Part shown: positions 37,465 to 46,412 of the stretch, piece by piece
Position numbering within the stretch: position 1 is the first letter of the stretch
Layout of the letters: the number at the start of each line of letters is the position of its first letter
NCBI GenBank assembly: GCA_032615215.1
Contig: CP128433.1
Location: 4,076,501 to 4,140,500 of the forward strand
Direction: 5' to 3'
From: Microbulbifer sp. MKSA007
Lineage (GTDB): Bacteria > Pseudomonadota > Gammaproteobacteria > Pseudomonadales > Cellvibrionaceae
DNA length: 64,000 nt
Notes under the pieces: generated by a model
The model's input: only the letters and a program-made list of their open reading frames with translations
Databases searched by the model: none
Told to the model about the DNA's origin: nothing
Position numbers and translations under genes: made by a program

Positions 37465-39220
37465 GATTTTGAACCCCTCTCGCTTAACTGCGCGGCCAAT
37501 TGCCCTTCCGCCGATTCAATTTTTTCCGGCGGAACCTGCAACAGGCGCATAGCACCAGTCATCACCGCACCGAATACCGGTGCAGCAACTTCACCACCGT
37601 AATATTTGGCGTGACTGGGATCATCAATAACAACTACCGCGGCAAGGCGCGGATTATCAGCGGGGATAAAGCCCGCAAATACTGAGCGATAGCGATTATC
37701 CGCATAGCCACTACTGCCAACTTTGTGCACAGTACCGGTCTTGCCGGCGACACGATAACCTTCTACAGCGGCAAGGCGTCCGGTACCCTTAGCACCAATC
37801 ACCGTCTCCAACATCGCAGTAACCTGCCCAGCCAAGGACTGCTCAATAACCTGCTCAGGCTCGCCCGGAACTTTGTCACCGGATAAAACCAGGGAAACAG
37901 GACGCTTAACCCCTTCATTCGCCAGTACACTGTAGGCTTGTGCCAGTTGCACAGCGTTAACTGTTAAACCGTAGCCGAAGGCGAAATTAGCCCGCTCGAT
38001 TGGGTGCCAGCGGCTGCGACTGGGCAAGATCCCCTGTGCTTCACCGGGGAAGCCGCTGCCCACTGCCTCGCCCAGACCCAAGCGATAAAAGAGTCCCCGC
38101 AGAGAATTTGGTTCCAAATCGAGAGCAATTTTTGTAATTCCCACCTGGCTCGACTTGGTAATAATCTTGGTGAGGTCTATTTTTCCGTAATTAACCGGAT
38201 CCACCAGGGTTTTTCCCGGCACGCGAATATATCCAGGGCTGGTGTTTATTTCTGTTCTTGGGGTGTAGCGCCCGGTTTCCAAAGCCGCCAATACTGTTAA
38301 GGGTTTCACTGTAGAACCCGGCTCAAACTGGTCGATCAGCGCACGGTTGCGCATAGCCGCCGATTTAACCCCTTTGCGGTCATTGGGATTAAATGAAGGC
38401 TGGTTGGCCATGGCCAACACATCGCCACTGTGAGTATCGAGAATCACCATAAAGCCGGAAGCGGCGCCGTTTTCCGACACCGCCCGCTTTAATTCCCGAT
38501 AGGCCAAATATTGCAGGCGCATATCGATAGACAAACGCAGATCCCTGCCCGGTTGCGCTTCCTGACGAATTGCCAAATCCCTTACCGTACGCCCTTTCAG
38601 ATCTTTAATTACCTGACGTGATCCCGGCTGTCCGGACAGCCAATCGTCGTAGGCCAATTCCATTCCTTCCTGGCCGCGATCATCGATATTGGTAAAACCG
38701 AGAAGCTGGGCTACGACCTCCCCAGCAGGATAGAAGCGCCGATACTCTTTTTTACTGAAAACACCTGTAATACCCAGGTCCAGCACTTTCTCAGCCTCTT
38801 CTGGAGACAGGTGCCGGCGCAGGTACATAAATTCTTTGTTTCGGTATTTCTTCAGGCGAGAGCCCAGTTTGGAAGACGGTAAATCCAGCGCGCGAGCCAA
38901 GCGCACTAAATTCGCATCGCTTATTTCACTCAACAGCTTGGGATTGGCCCACAGGCTGTGTACCGGTGTACTGACAGCGAGAAGCTCACCGTTTCGATCG
39001 ACTATTGAGCCCCGATAGGCAGCAATCTCTTCGGTGCGCAAGGTGCGGGCCCGGCCCTGGTCTTGCAGGAAACGATATCCGCGCTCAGCAGCAGGCACTA
39101 CCTGCAGTTTGGCCAAGTGGAACACAAGGGTAAGAGCGAGCAGGCACAGCAGGACCGCCACCAGCGCAAAGCGCCAGCGGGCTATACCCGGCTGAATATC
39201 CTTTTTTTGACTGCGCCCAT
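37461..39220 (-). CDS. ftsI: Septal transpeptidase FtsI (PBP3), N-terminal frameshift in this sequence
   Basis: Class B penicillin-binding protein cross-linking septal peptidoglycan with FtsW. The transpeptidase domain has SxxK in EPGSTVKPL, SxN-type motif written SSQVG, and KTG in AGKTGTVHK. The uninterrupted frame begins only at 39161, inside the membrane helix. Upstream, ATG 39220 opens MGAVKK but shifts frame at a minus-strand A7 run (plus T7, 39202-39208). One more A yields KKDIQPGIARWRFALVAVLL and a 586-residue protein with a proper cytoplasmic tail. I therefore place the start at 39220 and regard the run as a sequencing deletion. Confidence 0.9.
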
Positions 39221-39352
39221 GTTTTCCCAGTTGGCGTTATCTATTTATTTTGCATCCCGGCTGAGCATGCCACTCTCCAGGGCCTGAACTCCAAAACTCA
39301 ATTAACGCAAAATTCTTTATAATTATTTAAAGGCCAAAGCCCCCAAACGCAG

Positions 39353-39379
39353 AAACCCCACCGGGCAAGCAGTGGGGTA
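39353..39379 (-). terminator. Hairpin between ftsL and ftsI
   Basis: 7-base arms ACCCCAC / GTGGGGT with a 10-base loop, followed on the minus strand by TTT only. It sits in the unusual 188-base ftsL-ftsI gap and could attenuate transcription within the dcw cluster. The rest of the gap is AT-rich (39300-39335), with a TATAAT-like patch that might give ftsI a secondary promoter. Confidence 0.45.
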
Positions 39380-39408
39380 CTTACGTCTTCATCCAAGGCG
39401 GTTAAAAC

Positions 39409-39684
39409 TTAATCCGCCACTACCAATACCTGTTCCGAAGGTGCTGGCATATGCATTTTTAATTTTTCTCGAGCGACCTGTTCGACCCGGCTATAGGCAG
39501 ACCAGGCACTTTTCTCCAAAAGGAGACGCTCCTGCTCATAGCGCAATTCATCGTGGGCTTTTTGTGCCTTACCGAGCTCAGCAGTTAACTCTCGGCTTTG
39601 TTGGGTGGTATGAATAACAGATAGCGACGACAGTATTACCGCTATCCACATTACCCCCACTCCAAGTAGAGCCTTGCCAGACAT
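39409..39684 (-). CDS. ftsL: Cell division protein FtsL
   Basis: A 91-residue bitopic divisome protein forming FtsQLB. Short cytoplasmic start, one membrane helix (about 5-23), and a periplasmic leucine-zipper coiled coil (SRELTAELGKAQKAHDELR...) ending in the AREKLKMHMP motif typical of FtsL. It follows rsmH by 4 bases. Confidence 0.93.
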   Translation of the reverse strand: MSGKALLGVGVMWIAVILSSLSVIHTTQQSRELTAELGKAQKAHDELRYEQERLLLEKSAWSAYSRVEQVAREKLKMHMPAPSEQVLVVAD

Positions 39685-39688
39685 AAAC

Positions 39689-40621
39689 TCAGCTTCCCGC
39701 CAGCTTTTCTGCCACCCGCATTACTGCACTGCGGGACCGCTGATTTTCATCCACTTCAACCGTGTTGGCTTTCACTGCCTTGCCCACCGAACGCAGTGAC
39801 TTGGCTATCTGACTATCCATAACCGGAAGGCCACGAGGCAACTGGGGACCGCGCTCTTTTTCCCGAATAAAACGCTTCACCATTCGGTCTTCAAGAGAGT
39901 GGAAACTGATAATCACTAGGCGCCCACCCGGTGCCAGCAACTGCAGGGATTTATCCAATGCGCTCTGCAGATCATCCAACTCGCCATTAATATGGATACG
40001 AATAGCCTGAAAGACTCGGGTAGCAGGATGTTTACCTTTTTCCCAAGCCGGATTCGCCTCTTTCACAACCTCGGCAAAATCGAGGGTGCGCTCAAATGGT
40101 TTTTCCAGCCGGCGCTTTACAATGGCAGCAGCCATTCGACGGGCAAAACGCTCCTCGCCGTACTCTTTAAACACCCGGGCCATTTCGGCCTCAGCCTCAG
40201 TGTTGACCCACTCCGCTGCACTGATACCCCGACTGGTATCCATACGCATATCCAGGGGGCCATCCTGCATAAAACTGAAACCGCGCTCGGCCTGATCCAG
40301 TTGCGGCGAAGACACTCCTAGATCGAGCAATATTCCACTGACCTTACCGGCAGCTTGCCCGGCAGCCTTATCCATATCGGCAAAAGACCCATGCCAAATG
40401 GAAAAACGGGATTCACCGGAAAACCGCTGCTCTGCAAATTCAACAGCCTGGGGATCTTTATCCACCCCTACCAACTGGCCATTGGGCCCCAAATGCTCAA
40501 GGATTGAGGCGCTATGCCCACCCCGGCCAAAGGTGCCGTCGATATAAAACCCATCCGGCTCAGTCACCAGAGCGTCTACGGCCTCGCGTAACAACACACT
40601 GCGATGCAATTCTTGAGACAC
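39689..40621 (-). CDS. rsmH: 16S rRNA (cytosine1402-N4)-methyltransferase RsmH
   Basis: SAM-dependent methylation of C1402 in the ribosomal P site. 310 residues. SAM-binding DGTFGRGGHS near residue 29, ILLDLGVSSPQLD, HPATRVFQAIRI and SFHSLEDRMVK motifs. It lies 12 bases after mraZ. Confidence 0.97.
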   Translation of the reverse strand: MSQELHRSVLLREAVDALVTEPDGFYIDGTFGRGGHSASILEHLGPNGQLVGVDKDPQAVEFAEQRFSGESRFSIWHGSFADMDKAAGQAAGKVSGILLDLGVSSPQLDQAERGFSFMQDGPLDMRMDTSRGISAAEWVNTEAEAEMARVFKEYGEERFARRMAAAIVKRRLEKPFERTLDFAEVVKEANPAWEKGKHPATRVFQAIRIHINGELDDLQSALDKSLQLLAPGGRLVIISFHSLEDRMVKRFIREKERGPQLPRGLPVMDSQIAKSLRSVGKAVKANTVEVDENQRSRSAVMRVAEKLAGS

Positions 40622-40633
40622 CCGGTACTCCCC

Positions 40634-41077
40634 TTATAAAGAGAGGGATGCCATTTCCTCAGGCATACCCTCTTCGTCTTCACTATCATCGAGCCAGGAC
40701 ATCCAGCGCTCCTCACTCCAGAGCTCCAGCTTTTTCCCCTGACCCACTAACATCAATTTCTTTTCCAGCCCCGCGTACTCACGCAGAGTTGGCGGAATCA
40801 ATACCCTGCCATTGCCATCCACCTGCAGCTCACAGGCATACCCGATCAGCAGGCGCTGAGCGCGCCGAGCCACTTTGTTAAAGCTGGGCAATGCTTCAAT
40901 CTTCGGGAGAATTTGCTGCCACTGGGGCGACGGATACACCAACAAACAGCGTTCCTCTGTATGGGCAGTCACCACCAAGCACCCCGCACACTCATCCAAT
41001 AGCCTATCGCGGACGCGTGCCGGTATTGCCAGACGCCCCTTGGCGTCCATATTGATTGCGTGGCTGCCCAAATACAC
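40634..41077 (-). CDS. mraZ: Transcriptional regulator MraZ
   Basis: A 147-residue AbrB-like double-SpoVT protein that binds repeats in the mra promoter and represses the dcw operon. Both DXXXR-type halves are visible: MDAKGRLAIPARVRD near 11 and VDGNGRVLIPPTLREY near 86. It is the first gene of the cluster; four spaced repeats lie upstream (41202-41235). Confidence 0.96.
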   Translation of the reverse strand: MYLGSHAINMDAKGRLAIPARVRDRLLDECAGCLVVTAHTEERCLLVYPSPQWQQILPKIEALPSFNKVARRAQRLLIGYACELQVDGNGRVLIPPTLREYAGLEKKLMLVGQGKKLELWSEERWMSWLDDSEDEEGMPEEMASLSL

Positions 41078-41201
41078 GTTTAGTGGTTCTCGCTTTGGAG
41101 ATCGCGCCTCTCGCGACTCACTCCCATATGGCAGGTCAATGGAGAAAGATGTTCGACTTTAACCTGGCGGTGTGAACACCCACTTACTTATCGCGAATAA
41201 A

Positions 41202-41235
41202 CCACAAATTTCCACGATTTTCCACTTTTTCCCAC
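41202..41235 (-). promoter_or_regulatory. MraZ operator, four 10-bp-spaced repeats
   Basis: CCAC (GTGG on the minus strand) recurs at 41202, 41212, 41222 and 41232, exactly one helical turn apart, each within a GTGG(G/A)AA-like context. MraZ operators in other bacteria are short TGGG-type repeats with this spacing. They begin 8 bases downstream of the -10 element, so MraZ bound here would block initiation. Confidence 0.8.
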
Positions 41236-41242
41236 TCTCGAC

Positions 41243-41270
41243 ACTATAAAACTGGTCGACACAAAGTCAA
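41243..41270 (-). promoter_or_regulatory. Sigma-70 promoter of the dcw cluster (Pmra)
   Basis: On the minus strand TTGACT (41270-41265), a 16-base spacer, then TATAGT (41248-41243). It is close to consensus and directly upstream of the MraZ repeats, about 165 bases before mraZ. No other element was seen between it and rnpB (41271-41500). Confidence 0.8.
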
Positions 41271-41500
41271 GGAATTCGACCCCAAAGTCCCCATAACCCC
41301 TTGTAAAATCGCGGCCTCCAGAGAAGTGGCGCATATTGGCACATTGAAACTAGTCGGAACAGCCCTATCTGGCACGATCGCCCCCTTAACAGTTAATCAA
41401 TTTTTTTGCGCCAAGAAGAGGCTTTAGCCGAAATTAAACGAGAAGAAATAGGCGAACACAAAGAGGGCTACCGGAGCCAGGACCACCACATCAGGCAAAC

Positions 41501-41527
41501 AAAAAAGCCCGGCGAATGCCGGGCTTT
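41501..41527 (-). terminator. Intrinsic terminator after rnpB
   Basis: On the minus strand AAGCCCGGC and GCCGGGCTT pair around ATTC and are followed by TTTT. It lies just beyond the rnpB 3' end. Confidence 0.93.
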
Positions 41528-41534
41528 TGAAATT

Positions 41535-41891
<357 letters not shown>

Positions 41892-41948
41892 GCGAAGAGT
41901 AAAGAGGCGACAGACGGATTGCAACAGGCAATTGCAGCAATCAGTGCC

Positions 41949-42791
41949 TTATTTTTGCTCCAGGCTCCAGTTGTACAGGGCTTTCTTTTTCACTCCAGTA
42001 ATTTCGGCAGCGATCGCCGCCGCTTTTTTCGGCGGTAACTCTGCCAGCAACAGTGACATCACACGCTGCGCCTCCCCATCCAGCTCACTGTCACGAGAGC
42101 GCTCCGCACCACGTACCATCAAAACAATCTCACCGCGCTGCTGATTGCTGTCAGCGCGGACCCACTCAACCAACTCTGCCAGAGGCATCAACTGAAAAGT
42201 TTCAAAGGCCTTGCTGACCTCGCGGGCTATCACCGCTTCGCGATTGCCGCCGAACACGGCCGCCATTGCCTCCAAAGTGTCGGCAACCCGGTGAGGGGCC
42301 TCGTAGAACACCAGGGTACGGGTATCACTGGCCAACTCCTGTAGGGCTCGCTCACGGGCACCGGACTTAGCCGGCAGGAATCCCTCGAAACTAAACTTGT
42401 CACTGGGGAGTCCGGCGGCGCTCAGTGCGGAGATAAAAGCACAAGCCCCCGGTATCGGGGAGACTTTGATTCCACGCTCCCGGGCTTCACGTACCAGGCG
42501 ATAGCCGGGATCTGAGATCAGTGGGGTGCCCGCATCGGAAATCAGGGCAATGGTCTGGCCCTGCTCCAAACGCTGCAAAATCTGCTCTGTGCGCTTGTCA
42601 TCCGAGTGATCGTGATATGCCATCAATGGCGTATCGATATTAAAATGGGAAAATAATCGCTGACTGTGACGTGTGTCCTCCGCCGCAACCAGATCGGCAC
42701 ATTGTAGAACTTCGATCGCTCGCGGTACCATATCGGCCAAATTACCAATGGGCGTAGCGACAATATAAAGCAGCGCCTGATCCGGCCCCAT
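41949..42791 (-). CDS. rsmI: 16S rRNA (cytidine1402-2'-O)-methyltransferase RsmI
   Basis: SAM-dependent 2'-O-methylation of C1402, partnering RsmH. 280 residues of the tetrapyrrole-methylase fold: YIVATPIGNLADM at the N-terminus, AEDTRHS, ISDAGTPLISDPGYRLV, and PIPGACAFISALSAAGLP. It is divergent from lpoA, as YraL is from YraM in E. coli. Confidence 0.96.
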   Translation of the reverse strand: MGPDQALLYIVATPIGNLADMVPRAIEVLQCADLVAAEDTRHSQRLFSHFNIDTPLMAYHDHSDDKRTEQILQRLEQGQTIALISDAGTPLISDPGYRLVREARERGIKVSPIPGACAFISALSAAGLPSDKFSFEGFLPAKSGARERALQELASDTRTLVFYEAPHRVADTLEAMAAVFGGNREAVIAREVSKAFETFQLMPLAELVEWVRADSNQQRGEIVLMVRGAERSRDSELDGEAQRVMSLLLAELPPKKAAAIAAEITGVKKKALYNWSLEQK

Positions 42792-42830
42792 AGCTGTTCA
42801 CTCCAAATATAAATATTGCGGGAGAAGATT

Positions 42831-44744
42831 ATGTCCGCCTCTTCCCGGCGCACCTCTACTGTAATCACCAGAATGGCAGCTGCCTCACTGGCAGTCGCAC
42901 TGGCTGCTTGCCAGACACCGGCTTCCCGGCCAAACGTTTACCAGCCGGATTATTCGGCCGGCCACACCGCAAGCCGCAGTGAAGCTGTACGTATGCTGCG
43001 CAGTGCCGACACCCTGCCGGCACCGGCGCGGGATCAACAGCGCCTGCAAGCGGCCGCTATTCTATACGAGCTGGGAGATAAAGAGACGGCAAAAGAGGCG
43101 GTAATCAAAATTACGCCCGAACAGCTGGACGACAACCTCTTCGCCAGCTATGCACAGGTCTATGGCAGCCTACTTGCCGCAGACGACGACTTCTTTGAGG
43201 CCCTCGACCTGGCAGCCTCTCCACGCCTGGAAAATGTGTGGCCGGAGTTACCACAGAAGACTGCCTTACCTCTACGCAGCCTGCGCGCTGACCTATGGGG
43301 ACTTCTGGGAAATCTCGACAGCGCAATTAGTGAGCGGCGCGAAATCTCCTATATCGCCCAGTCCGACGAAGCGATCACAGAGAATAACAACGGCTTTTGG
43401 CATCTCTTGACCCAGCTGCCCTCCAGTGAATTGCAGGCTCGCGCCACCCAAAGTAATGACACCCAGATGCGCGCCTGGTATCAACTCGCCCTGCTGGGCC
43501 GCGACACCCAGACGGATATCAGCTCACAGCTGACCGCACTCAGCCGCTGGCGCGAGCGCTGGCCCGCCCATAGTGCCAATTCCCATCCGCCACAGGCATT
43601 GCAGCTGTTAGAGCGCTTGGCCGCCCAGCGGGCAGACCGCGTGGCGCTGCTCTTGCCACTGTCCGGCCCCCTGGGCAACGCCGGCAGGGCAATCCGGGAT
43701 GGCTTTATGGCCGCCCACTACACCGCTCTGAATGCTGGCGGCGCAACTCCGAAAGTGATGGTTTACGACACCGGTTCCGATCAGCCATTTGAGGAAATTT
43801 ACCAGAGCGCCGTAGATGCCGGTGCGCAGATGATTGTTGGCCCACTGGATAAGAGCAAGGTAGCCAACCTGCTTGCCACAGAAAAACTGCCAGTGCCTAC
43901 TCTCGCCCTCAACTACGGCGATGAGGGGCGCCTGACCACAGACCTGGTCCAGTTTGGCCTGGCAATAGAAGATGAAGCGCGGCAAATTGCCCAGCACGCT
44001 TACCGGCAGGGCAAGCGACAGGCAATGGTCCTCACCGCTGACAATAGCTGGGGGCAGCGCGGCGCTGAAGCATTTGAAGAAGAGTGGCTGCGCCTCGGTG
44101 GCTCAGTTAGCATTCGCCGAACGTTTAAGGACAACAGCAAGTTCTCAGCCCTGGTCAGCGATGCCCTGTTAATTCCCGCCAGCAACGCGCGCAAGAAGGA
44201 ATTGCAGAGTCGCCTGGCGGCAAAGCTGGAATTTACCCCCAGACGCCGTGACGATGTCGATATGGTATTCCTGGCAGCACAACCCCAGCAGGCGCGCCAG
44301 CTCAACCCCATGCTGACCTACTACTACGCCAGTGACCTGCCCGTATACGCTACCTCTCATGTCTTTGGTGGCAGCATCAACCGCAATCGCGACAGGGATA
44401 TGAACGGTATTCGCTTTACCGCCCTGCCCTGGCTATTTGAAAGCAATCAAACCAAGCAGGATATCGAGGAGCAGGCGTCGCCCGTACCGGCTTTTGCCAG
44501 ACTGTATGCCCTAGGTGCCGATGCCTTCCGCCTCTACCCGCGCTTGCCTATGTTGCGCCAATTCCCGGAACAGAAAGTACACGGTCTCACCGGCGCATTG
44601 AGCCTGAGCGCTGATGGCCGCATAGTGCGCGAACAAATGTGGGCGCGAATCGACAAAGGGGTGCCGGTGCCCATCACTACCGTCGAGCCCCAGTTGCCGC
44701 AGCGGGAGCCGATTGAATTAAGTGGGAATCGTGAGGCTTTTTAA
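42831..44744 (+). CDS. lpoA: Outer-membrane lipoprotein LpoA, activator of PBP1A
   Basis: Lipoprotein that spans the periplasm to stimulate the peptidoglycan synthase PBP1A. 637 residues from ATG 42831 (GGAGAAG upstream). Signal peptide with lipobox LAAC near residue 27; an N-terminal helical TPR-like domain to about 270; and a C-terminal periplasmic-binding-protein-like domain opening VALLLPLSGPLGNAGRAI. It overlaps yraN by 23 bases. The assignment follows the rsmI-lpoA-yraN-diaA-dolP order shared with enterics. Confidence 0.93.
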   Translation: MSASSRRTSTVITRMAAASLAVALAACQTPASRPNVYQPDYSAGHTASRSEAVRMLRSADTLPAPARDQQRLQAAAILYELGDKETAKEAVIKITPEQLDDNLFASYAQVYGSLLAADDDFFEALDLAASPRLENVWPELPQKTALPLRSLRADLWGLLGNLDSAISERREISYIAQSDEAITENNNGFWHLLTQLPSSELQARATQSNDTQMRAWYQLALLGRDTQTDISSQLTALSRWRERWPAHSANSHPPQALQLLERLAAQRADRVALLLPLSGPLGNAGRAIRDGFMAAHYTALNAGGATPKVMVYDTGSDQPFEEIYQSAVDAGAQMIVGPLDKSKVANLLATEKLPVPTLALNYGDEGRLTTDLVQFGLAIEDEARQIAQHAYRQGKRQAMVLTADNSWGQRGAEAFEEEWLRLGGSVSIRRTFKDNSKFSALVSDALLIPASNARKKELQSRLAAKLEFTPRRRDDVDMVFLAAQPQQARQLNPMLTYYYASDLPVYATSHVFGGSINRNRDRDMNGIRFTALPWLFESNQTKQDIEEQASPVPAFARLYALGADAFRLYPRLPMLRQFPEQKVHGLTGALSLSADGRIVREQMWARIDKGVPVPITTVEPQLPQREPIELSGNREAF

Positions 44745-45093
44745 GGGCTCAAGCGGTACTGTCGGCAGCCAAATGGAGGCTGCCGCAGCCCGCTATTTGC
44801 AGCGCGCGGGGCTCACCTTATTGGAGCGCAATTATCGCAGTTCACACGGAGAGATAGACCTTATCGCCCGTGAAAGCGATACTGTCGTGTTCGTGGAGGT
44901 GCGCTTCCGCCGTAAGAGCCAATTCGGCGGGGCCGCAGCCAGCGTGGATTCACGCAAGCAAGCTAAGCTACTGGCCACTGCCAGCCGCTATTTGCAGCAA
45001 CATAAACTGGACTGTCCGTGCCGCTTCGATGTCCTTGCCATAGATGGCGATGCACAAAACGTCCAGTGGATTAAAAGCGCCTTCGAAGCCTGA
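44722..45093 (+). CDS. yraN: YraN, UPF0102 family nuclease-like protein
   Basis: A 123-residue protein of the UPF0102 family with a Holliday-junction-resolvase-like fold: GSQMEAAAARYLQ, then NYRSSHGEIDLIARE and VFVEVRFRR, which form the E-x-D-x-ExK-like core (here ExR). No activity is established. Its GTG start at 44722 lies inside the lpoA end, suggesting coupled translation. Confidence 0.9.
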   Translation: MGIVRLFKGSSGTVGSQMEAAAARYLQRAGLTLLERNYRSSHGEIDLIARESDTVVFVEVRFRRKSQFGGAAASVDSRKQAKLLATASRYLQQHKLDCPCRFDVLAIDGDAQNVQWIKSAFEA

Positions 45094-45157
45094 GGCAAAA
45101 CCGAGATTTACCCCGTCAAGTTATGGTGAGTTCGAGCTCACCTGAATTAAGGACACA

Positions 45158-45748
45158 ATGGAACAGCGAGTCGTAACCCTTTTTCACCACAGCCTTGAAG
45201 CCACAATGAACGCTGGCGAGATACTGGCCCCGCTGATTGCAGAAGCCAGCGAAATGGTGGTGCATACACTCTTGGCAGAGAGCAAAGTCCTGCTCTGTGG
45301 CAATGGTGTCAGTGGCGCATTGGCGCAAAGTTTTAGCTCGCAACTGACCGGCGGCTTCCAGCGCGAACGCCCCGGCTTACCGGCTATGGCCCTCAACAGC
45401 GACGGCGTCTCCATGGGCACTGTTGCCTCGAACCACGGCGGTGCAGACACCTTCGCACACCCGGTTCGCGCCCTGGGGCAGCCCGGTGATCTTCTCGTAA
45501 TCATCAGTAGCGATGGGCGCGACTCAAACCTGGTTCAGGCCATGCGTGCGGCTCGGGACCGGGATATGGGCATACTCGCACTGACCGGCGGTGATGGCGG
45601 CGACTGCGCCGCCCTGCTCGATACCCATGATATTGAACTACGGGTGCCATCCGATGTCGCAGCAGAGGTACACCAAGTACATCTTCTGACAATTTTTTGC
45701 CTGTGCGACCTAATCGACAGTAGTTTGTTTGGTGGCTACGAGGAATAA
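45158..45748 (+). CDS. diaA: DiaA-like SIS-domain protein
   Basis: A 196-residue SIS-domain protein resembling DiaA, which binds DnaA and promotes initiation, and GmhA phosphoheptose isomerase. The GNGVSGALAQSFSSQL nucleotide-sugar loop, NSDGVSMGTVASN, and ISSDGRDSNLV are family motifs. Location between yraN and dolP favours DiaA over GmhA. The start is ATG 45158 after AAGGA. Confidence 0.88.
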   Translation: MEQRVVTLFHHSLEATMNAGEILAPLIAEASEMVVHTLLAESKVLLCGNGVSGALAQSFSSQLTGGFQRERPGLPAMALNSDGVSMGTVASNHGGADTFAHPVRALGQPGDLLVIISSDGRDSNLVQAMRAARDRDMGILALTGGDGGDCAALLDTHDIELRVPSDVAAEVHQVHLLTIFCLCDLIDSSLFGGYEE

Positions 45749-45751
45749 ACG

Positions 45752-46342
45752 ATGAACAACAAAAAGTTGACCCTGGGGAAATATCTCCTGGCTGCCTTCG
45801 CGGCAACCACCTTGTTAGCTGGATGCAGCACTGTATTGGAGGCCACCCATGACGGTCCCATACAGCAGGACCCCGGCGAGCGATCTTTTGGCACCTATAT
45901 TGATGACCAGCGCATCGAGACAGTGACCACAGTCAATATCAACAAAGCTCACCCGGACCTGAAAACCTCGAATATCAATATCAATTCTTTTAATGGTGTT
46001 GTACTGCTCACCGGCCAGGTGCCCAGCCAGGAACTGCGCCTGCTCGCCGGGCGCACAGCGGAACAAGTACAGAATGTTCGCCAGGTCTACAACGAAATTC
46101 AGGTGCGCGGTAAAGTCACTTTACTGGCTAGCACCAGCGATACCTGGCTAACCACCAAGGTGAAAAGCAACTTGTTTGCCAATAAGGAAGTAGACAGTGG
46201 TCGCATCAAAATCGTGACCGAGAATGGAGTTGTTTATTTGATGGGACTGCTAACTCCTGCCGAAGCGGAACGGGCAGCCGAAGTGACCCGCTCGGTAGGC
46301 GGGGTACAGAAGGTTGTAAAAGCAGTGGAATACATCAACTAA
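45752..46342 (+). CDS. dolP: BON-domain outer-membrane lipoprotein DolP
   Basis: A 196-residue lipoprotein with lipobox LLAGC near residue 25 and two BON domains (about 50-115 and 125-195; each with an NGVV-L-G-V turn). Homologous to E. coli DolP (YraP), which supports outer-membrane integrity. It begins 3 bases after diaA and ends the operon. Confidence 0.93.
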   Translation: MNNKKLTLGKYLLAAFAATTLLAGCSTVLEATHDGPIQQDPGERSFGTYIDDQRIETVTTVNINKAHPDLKTSNININSFNGVVLLTGQVPSQELRLLAGRTAEQVQNVRQVYNEIQVRGKVTLLASTSDTWLTTKVKSNLFANKEVDSGRIKIVTENGVVYLMGLLTPAEAERAAEVTRSVGGVQKVVKAVEYIN

Positions 46343-46361
46343 TACTTCCCGCACTACACAA

Positions 46362-46394
46362 ACAAAAACGGAGGCAACTGCCTCCGTTTTTGTT
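46362..46394. terminator. Bidirectional terminator between dolP and the thiolase
   Basis: AACAAAAACGGAGGCA and TGCCTCCGTTTTTGTT make a near-perfect stem around a short loop, with A- and T-runs inside the arms, so it can terminate both convergent transcripts. Confidence 0.9.
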
Positions 46395-46412
46395 AGCGCT
46401 CAAGTCTGTAAC

